Shown: positions 59,041 to 64,000 of the stretch, piece by piece
How the letters are laid out: every line of letters begins with the position of its first letter
How positions within the stretch are numbered: position 1 is the first letter of the stretch
Assembly: GCF_018555435.2 (NCBI RefSeq)
Contig: NZ_JAFEJT020000009.1
Coordinates: forward strand, 1 to 64,000
Reading direction: 5' to 3'
DNA: 64,000 nt
From: Bifidobacterium amazonense
GTDB lineage: Bacteria > Actinomycetota > Actinomycetes > Actinomycetales > Bifidobacteriaceae
Program-made: the position numbers and the translations under genes
Notes under the pieces: generated by a model
The model's database searches: none
What the model saw: the letters and a program-made list of their open reading frames with translations, nothing else
What the model was told of the DNA's origin: nothing

Positions 59041-59081
59041 GAACGATGCCCGCTCCCCCGAACAGGGAGCGGGCATCGTTC
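59041..59081. terminator. Bidirectional hairpin terminator
   Basis: GAACGATGCCCGCTCCC (59041-59057) pairs perfectly with GGGAGCGGGCATCGTTC (59065-59081) between convergent genes. T-runs are poor. Confidence 0.8.
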
Positions 59082-59105
59082 GTTCGCGCCGCGAAATTCC
59101 GCAGG

Positions 59106-60518
59106 CTACAGTTCGGCGTACCAGCGCTTGAGCTCGGCGACGGCAACGTCGTGGTCGACGGGACCGTTATCGAGGCGGTATTCGAGCATGTGCTTGTAGG
59201 CGCGGCCGACCATCGGGCCGGGTTCGAGGCCGAGCAGCGACATGATCTCGTTGCCGTCCACGTCCGGGCGGATCGCGTCGAAGTCCTCCTTCTTCTTGAG
59301 CTCGCGCACGCGCTCCTCCATCTCGTCCATCGCGGACGAGAACACCATCGCCTTGCGCTTGTTCTGCGTGGTCGCGTCGGCGCGCGTCAGGCGGTTGAGC
59401 CGCTCGTACAGCGGACCGGCGTCCTTGACATAGCGGCGCACCGCGGAGTCGGTCCACGGCTCGTCCACGTAGCCGTGGAAGCGCAGGTGCAGGTTCACGA
59501 GCTCGCTCACGTCCTCGATGACGTGGTGGTCGAAGTGCAGCGCCTTGAGCCGCTTGCGCGTCATCTTCGCGCCGACCGCGTCGTGGTGGTGGAAGCTGAC
59601 CTTGCCGCCCGGTTCGAACTTGCGCGTCTTCGGCTTGCCGATGTCGTGCATGAGCGCGGCGAGACGCAGCGTCAGATCCGGCCGCGGCACAGGGCCGTCG
59701 TCGTCGGTTTCGAGCGCGACCGCGCGGTCGAGCACGATCATCGTGTGCTCGAAGACGTCCTTGTGACGGTGGTGTTCGTCGATTTCCAGCTGCAGTGCGG
59801 GGATTTCCGGGAACACGATGTCCGCGAGGCCGGAGTCGACGAGCGCTTCGATGCCGGCGCGCGGACGGTCGGACAGCAGCATTTTGACGAGTTCGTCGCG
59901 CACGCGTTCGGCGGAGACGATCTCGATGCGGTCGACCATGTCGGTGATCGCCTCGGCCGTTTCCGGTTCGATCGAGAAGCCGAGCTGCGCGACGAACCGC
60001 ACGGCGCGCATCATGCGCAGCGGGTCGTCATCGAACGACTGACGCGGGTCGACCGGCGTGCGCAGGACTCCCTTGGCGAGATCGTTCGCGCCGCCGAACG
60101 GGTCGACGAATTCGAGCTGCGGGACGCGCAGCGCCATCGCGTTGACGGTGAAGTCGCGGCGGGACAGATCGCCCTCCAACGTGTCGCCGTAGCTGACTTC
60201 CGGCTTGCGCGAGTCCGGATCGTAGACGTCCGACCGGTATGTGGTGATCTCGACCTTGACTTCGGTGCCGTCCTCGCGCCGGCGCATCGCGCCGAGCGTG
60301 CCGAACTTGCGTCCCATGTCCCAGAAGCCGTCGCGACCCCACCTGCGCAGGATCGGCTCGAACTGCTCGGGCCGCGCCGACGAACAGAAATCAAGGTCAT
60401 GCGACTTGCGGTGCAGCAGCAGGTCGCGCACCGGACCTCCCACCAACGCCAGCTCGTAACCCTGTTCGGCGAACAAACGACCCAGCTCAATGGCCTCCGG
60501 CCAGACTTCGAAATTCAC
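59106..60518 (-). CDS. CCA tRNA nucleotidyltransferase / poly(A) polymerase family with HD domain
   Basis: A 470-residue class II nucleotidyltransferase that adds or repairs 3' CCA on tRNAs. ALVGGPVRDLLL and HDLDF (DxD metal site) form the active site, RRDFTVNAMAL and DPLRMMRAVRF match the family, and an HD domain follows (HTMIVLD, HDIGKPKTR, HHHDAVGA). Actinobacterial PcnA/CCA enzymes have this layout. GTG at 60518 lies six bases after AAGAGG; a GTG two codons upstream touches it. Needed here because the tRNA-Thr gene lacks CCA. Divergent from the NUDIX gene. Confidence 0.93.
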   Translation of the reverse strand: MNFEVWPEAIELGRLFAEQGYELALVGGPVRDLLLHRKSHDLDFCSSARPEQFEPILRRWGRDGFWDMGRKFGTLGAMRRREDGTEVKVEITTYRSDVYDPDSRKPEVSYGDTLEGDLSRRDFTVNAMALRVPQLEFVDPFGGANDLAKGVLRTPVDPRQSFDDDPLRMMRAVRFVAQLGFSIEPETAEAITDMVDRIEIVSAERVRDELVKMLLSDRPRAGIEALVDSGLADIVFPEIPALQLEIDEHHRHKDVFEHTMIVLDRAVALETDDDGPVPRPDLTLRLAALMHDIGKPKTRKFEPGGKVSFHHHDAVGAKMTRKRLKALHFDHHVIEDVSELVNLHLRFHGYVDEPWTDSAVRRYVKDAGPLYERLNRLTRADATTQNKRKAMVFSSAMDEMEERVRELKKKEDFDAIRPDVDGNEIMSLLGLEPGPMVGRAYKHMLEYRLDNGPVDHDVAVAELKRWYAEL

Positions 60519-60606
60519 GCTCACCCTCTTCAGGTCTCAAGGAAACTTTTGCTCTTATCAGCATAGCGTTACCCCACCAGCGCAAAGTATGAGTAAGGTG
60601 GTTACC

Positions 60607-61338
60607 ATGATTACGCCAGCGGACCTCGCACGCATGCTCGACCATGCGTCGCGTCGTCGTACCCAAAATCCGCTGGCGCCGGACGAACTGATGTACACGT
60701 CGGAGTCCTCGGCACAGCTGTCGGAACAGGAATCCGACGGCATCGCGACGCTCACCGCAACCACGATCCGCGCAATCACGCCGGCGGAACAGCGGCCGGC
60801 CATCGCGGAACCGTCACACCCCCGCCGCCCCTCCCCCGCGAACATGCCGCCTCGCCGCGCGCTAGACGGCCCAACCACGTTCGCATCGCTCGACGCGCAG
60901 GAACTGCCCGTCGTGCGCGAGTATTCCGCCGGCGGCCTCGTGTTCGACCGACACGGCCGCGTGGCGATCATCGCGCGCCATTCGCGCAGCGGACACCTCG
61001 AATGGTGTCTGCCGAAGGGTCACATCGAAAAAGGCGAGACGCCGCAGCAGACCGCCGTGCGCGAAGTCCACGAGGAAACCGGCATTCTGGGCGAAGTGGT
61101 CGATTCGATCGCGACCATCGACTACTGGTTCACCGGTACAAGCCAGCGCGTGCACAAGCTCGTGCACCATTTCGCGCTGCGCCAGGTGGGCGGCGAACTG
61201 AGCGTGGACGGCGACCCGGACCATGAGGCCGAAGACGCGATCTGGGTGGACTTCGAAGATTTGGACGGCGTGCTCAGCTATCCTAATGAACGCAAGATCG
61301 CATGGCTGTATGCCAAGAAACTGAACAGGCAGGCTTGA
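60607..61338 (+). CDS. NUDIX hydrolase
   Basis: A 243-residue pyrophosphohydrolase. The NUDIX box is complete (G.....E.......REV.EE.G; GETPQQTAVREVHEETG at about 144-160), preceded by EWCLPKGHIEKGE, typical of actinobacterial NUDIX proteins next to murJ. About 95 N-terminal residues are poorly conserved and Ala/Pro/Ser-rich. Ending WVDFEDLDGVLSYPNERKIAWLY. The ATG at 60607 has TAAGGTGG upstream. Substrate (nucleotide, sugar nucleotide or Ap4A) unknown. Followed directly by the DUF6049 gene. Confidence 0.92.
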   Translation: MITPADLARMLDHASRRRTQNPLAPDELMYTSESSAQLSEQESDGIATLTATTIRAITPAEQRPAIAEPSHPRRPSPANMPPRRALDGPTTFASLDAQELPVVREYSAGGLVFDRHGRVAIIARHSRSGHLEWCLPKGHIEKGETPQQTAVREVHEETGILGEVVDSIATIDYWFTGTSQRVHKLVHHFALRQVGGELSVDGDPDHEAEDAIWVDFEDLDGVLSYPNERKIAWLYAKKLNRQA

Positions 61339-61339
61339 C

Positions 61340-63433
61340 GTGAACCCCACCGCAGCGCGCGCAACCGCGCGAATCACCAAGACACTGCGCGCACTGCTAG
61401 CCTTGGCGCTCGCCGTGGCGATGTGCGCGGCGGTCGTCGCATGGCCGGCGCAGGCGTCCGCCGACGAAACGGGCGACGACGCAAACGCCGGCACCGGCAT
61501 CACGATCGCTATCGACGCGGTCACCGCGGTCGTCACCGCAACATCCGGCTACCAGCTCAAAGCCACCGTTTCCAACGGTTCCCAGGACGCGCTGCCCGCA
61601 GGCACGCTCGACCTGTCCGCGAATCTCGGCTACATCTTCAACTCGCGCACCGACATACAGGAATGGTCGCAGGGCGACGCAAACATCCCCATGATGGACG
61701 ATCTGGGCAGCGTCGCCGTGCCCGCGCTCACGCCGGGCGCGTCCACGGCCGTGACCGTCTCCGCAAGCAAGGAATCACTCGAGCGCATCGCAACGTGGGG
61801 TCCCAAGCCGATCCGCGTCAGCTACGTCAGCGGCGACGAACTGCGGGCGCAGACGCACAGCTTCCTCACCCGATCGTCGGACGGCCTGAACACGATCAAC
61901 ACGCCCGCGCTCAACCTGACCATCGCCATGCCGCTGCGTTCAAGCGCATGGCAGGTCAGCGACACCGCGTTCGAGTCGCTGGCAAGCGGTTCGCTGACGG
62001 GTTCAACAAGCGCCGCGACCATCGTCACGCTGGGCGAGGAGGCAAAGGCGGACCGCGTGTACCAGCAGCTGCTGGCGAAGCACCCGGCGCTGCAGATCAT
62101 TGCCGATCCGACAATGCTGGCCGCAATGGACCTGCCCACGCAGGTAAGCGGCGTGATGCAGCCGTCCGGATTCGACATGTCCGCGTACGGTTCGGACAAC
62201 GCCGGCGCGTACGAGGCCGCCGGCGTGACAAGTTCCGCCTGGAATGCGGACGCGGCGCTGGCCGATTACCGTTCGGCGCTGGGCGACCAGCAGGCGTCGA
62301 CCAGCGTGGTTGCGTGGCAGGGCAAGGCGAACTGGTCGCTGGCGTCGCTCACGGAGGCGAAGCGGCAGGGCTATTCGATTGTGATCGCGAACCACGAGTT
62401 CGACAACAGCGACGATTCGACCGTGCACACGGGCAAGATCGTCGTGCCCACGGACGCGGGCGACGTGACCGTGCTCACGCAGCAGCGCGTGCTCAGCCGG
62501 CTCGCGCAGGGCAAGGCGACAAGCGATTCGGCCGATGCCGAGCAGAGCATGGCGGGCCGCATCGCACGTTTCGTCGCGCAGAGCGCGTTCTACCAGATGG
62601 AGCAGCCGTACACGACGCGCAGCCTGCTGGTGTGCATGAACGCGAACGCGAGCGGCGCGATGGTCGACGCGCTGATGAGCGCGGCCGAAAGCGCGTCGTG
62701 GCTGAAACTGACCAACCTGTCGACGCTGAGCAAGGTCGACGCGTTCGCGTCCGGCGACGACGCGCTCGGCATGGTAGACGATACGGCGACGCTGACCGAC
62801 GCGCAGTCGAGCGCGCTAACCGGCGCACTGTCGACGCTCGCGTCCGACCGCGACCAGATCAGCCGCTTCGTCTCGTCCGTGCTGGTCGCCGACGGCAAGT
62901 CGACGCAGTGGAGCAACCAGCTGCTGGCCGCACAGTCGACGCTCGCACTGCACGCGATGTCCGGCGACAAGGCGGTGGCGAAGCGCATGACGGATGGCGC
63001 AGCAAAGCTGGCCGCGCGCCTGCTCGGCGGCGTGACGATCACCCCGTCCGAGTCGTTGACGGTGGTGAGTGAGACGGCGAAGATGCCGGTCACGCTGAGT
63101 AATGCGCTGCCGTACGCGGTGCGCGTGAAGATCTCGTCGATCACCGATTCGATGGAGATCGTCACGTCACGCAATGCGGAAACCGAGATTCCGGCGCGTT
63201 CCGAAGCGCAGGTCACGTTCTCGATCCGCGTGTCCACGTCCGGTTCGGCGAACGCGACGATCGCGCTGCAGGACCGCAACGGCCAGGCGTTTGGCGAGCC
63301 GCAGACGAAGCGGATCACCAGCGTGCTACAGATCAACGACATGAGCGGCTTTGTGATCATCGGCTTTGCAGTCGTGCTCGGCCTGCTTGGCCTGTGGCGT
63401 CAATTCCATCGCAAGAAAGATCCCGACGAATGA
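61340..63433 (+). CDS. Large exported membrane protein (DUF6049-like) upstream of murJ
   Basis: A 697-residue protein: signal peptide about 1-42 (TLRALLALALAVAMCAAVVAWPAQASADET), a long external part with Ser/Ala-rich helices and strand segments, and a C-terminal membrane helix (GFVIIGFAVVLGLLGLW) followed by a short basic tail HRKKDPDE. The position between the NUDIX and murJ genes is a conserved arrangement in Actinobacteria for this uncharacterised family. GTG start at 61340, one base after the NUDIX stop; the stop overlaps murJ (ATGA). A role linked to peptidoglycan export is inferred from context only. Confidence 0.82.
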   Translation: MNPTAARATARITKTLRALLALALAVAMCAAVVAWPAQASADETGDDANAGTGITIAIDAVTAVVTATSGYQLKATVSNGSQDALPAGTLDLSANLGYIFNSRTDIQEWSQGDANIPMMDDLGSVAVPALTPGASTAVTVSASKESLERIATWGPKPIRVSYVSGDELRAQTHSFLTRSSDGLNTINTPALNLTIAMPLRSSAWQVSDTAFESLASGSLTGSTSAATIVTLGEEAKADRVYQQLLAKHPALQIIADPTMLAAMDLPTQVSGVMQPSGFDMSAYGSDNAGAYEAAGVTSSAWNADAALADYRSALGDQQASTSVVAWQGKANWSLASLTEAKRQGYSIVIANHEFDNSDDSTVHTGKIVVPTDAGDVTVLTQQRVLSRLAQGKATSDSADAEQSMAGRIARFVAQSAFYQMEQPYTTRSLLVCMNANASGAMVDALMSAAESASWLKLTNLSTLSKVDAFASGDDALGMVDDTATLTDAQSSALTGALSTLASDRDQISRFVSSVLVADGKSTQWSNQLLAAQSTLALHAMSGDKAVAKRMTDGAAKLAARLLGGVTITPSESLTVVSETAKMPVTLSNALPYAVRVKISSITDSMEIVTSRNAETEIPARSEAQVTFSIRVSTSGSANATIALQDRNGQAFGEPQTKRITSVLQINDMSGFVIIGFAVVLGLLGLWRQFHRKKDPDE

Positions 63434-64000
63434 GTTCCAGCAGTTCCTCCCTCGGCCGCAATTCGATGATCATGGCCGCCGGCACGGCGGCCTCGCGCGT
63501 AACCGGGCAGGTCCGCACGATCCTGCTCGCCGCAGCGCTCGGCACGACCGGCATGGCGGCGAACGCCTATCAGGCCGGCGCGATGATCCCGCAGGCCGTG
63601 TTCACGCTCGTGTCGGGCGGCATTTTCAACGCGGTGCTCGTGCCGCAGATCGTGCGCACGCTGCAGCAGAAGGACGCCGAAGAGCGGCTCAACAAGCTCA
63701 TCACGCTAGCGATCGCGCTGCTGGGCGGCATCACGCTGCTCATGGCCGCCGCAACCCCGCTGCTGACCATGCTGTACGTGCGCGGCACACCGGAGATGCT
63801 GGCGCTCACGAACGCGTTCACGCTGTGGTGCATGCCGCAGATCTTCTTCTACGGGCTATATACGGTGCTCGGCCAGATCCTCGCCGCCAAGGACCATTTC
63901 GGCACGTACGCATGGTCGTCGGTGGGCGCGAACCTGATCAGCTGCGCGGGCTTCACCGCGTTCATCGTGCTGTTCGGCCGTTCCACCGAACAGCCGGTCG
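63430..64000 (+). CDS. murJ: Lipid II flippase MurJ (5' part, cut by window edge)
   Basis: The first 190 residues of a MurJ/MviN membrane protein that flips the peptidoglycan precursor lipid II. MAAGTAASRVTGQVRTILLAAALG is the family's first helix with its conserved Arg, then AYQAGAMIPQAVFTLVSGGIFNAVLVPQIVR, the classic MurJ signature. About five membrane segments are visible. Start overlaps the DUF6049 gene stop (ATGA), so the two are co-translated. Often long in Actinobacteria because of a cytoplasmic pseudokinase tail, which lies outside the window. Confidence 0.95.
   Translation, partial: MSSSSSSLGRNSMIMAAGTAASRVTGQVRTILLAAALGTTGMAANAYQAGAMIPQAVFTLVSGGIFNAVLVPQIVRTLQQKDAEERLNKLITLAIALLGGITLLMAAATPLLTMLYVRGTPEMLALTNAFTLWCMPQIFFYGLYTVLGQILAAKDHFGTYAWSSVGANLISCAGFTAFIVLFGRSTEQPV

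Overview
The window looks like a chromosomal segment of a Bifidobacterium or a close relative. This is inferred from the sequence alone. The signs are high GC with CG-rich third positions, an Actinobacteria-type gene set, many gut-type glycosidases (GH13, GH36, two GH3), giant LPXTG/Cna-B surface proteins, a lone MsiK/UgpC-type sugar ABC ATPase, and the run ksgA-ispE ... CCA-transferase-NUDIX-DUF6049-murJ, which in bifidobacteria tends to lie near the origin. I cannot name the species.

Layout. 0-0.3 kb: the 5' part of an IS630-type transposase, cut by the left edge. 0.5-7.2 kb: carbohydrate genes (GH13 alpha-glucosidase, divergent ROK regulator, GH36 alpha-galactosidase) and a TadA-type deaminase. 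7.4-18 kb: mostly housekeeping (CPA1 antiporter, dCTP deaminase, esterase, P-type cation ATPase, a MazEF-like toxin-antitoxin pair with a palindromic operator, MFS exporter, SpoU rRNA methyltransferase), with a likely small RNA at about 10.3 kb. 18.1-34.2 kb: a surface/starch locus on the minus strand. It holds a 1430-aa LPETG protein, a roughly 2320-aa LPDTG protein rich in Cna-B/SpaA domains, and, joined to the latter by an ATGA stop/start overlap, a 1463-aa secreted amylase with CBM25-like, CBM41-like and InlB-type repeat modules. 34.5-37.5 kb: a DUF4032 kinase-fold protein, a membrane protein with a G10 tract in its reading frame, and six palindromic repeats. 37.5-42.3 kb: the MsiK-like ATPase, a LytTR/AgrC-type two-component system and a small membrane protein. 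42.3-50 kb: a GH3 enzyme, a DUF4143 AAA protein and a membrane-anchored, domain-swapped GH3 enzyme. 50-64 kb: membrane Ser/Thr kinase, DsbA-like protein, tRNA-Thr, a 6C-type RNA, a G5/lysozyme-like wall protein, ksgA, ispE, a LytR_C protein, CCA-transferase, NUDIX, DUF6049 and the start of murJ.

How it fits together. Much of the window serves carbohydrate capture. Extracellular amylase could release maltooligosaccharides near the cell while the LPXTG proteins attach the cell to substrate or host. ABC importers, perhaps energised by the lone ATPase, would bring sugars in, and the GH13/GH36/GH3 enzymes would cleave them. LacI/CcpA-type palindromes in and near the 5' ends of both giant surface genes suggest the adhesins and amylase share sugar control. 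Intergenic space is full of hairpin repeats: at least four families occur here.
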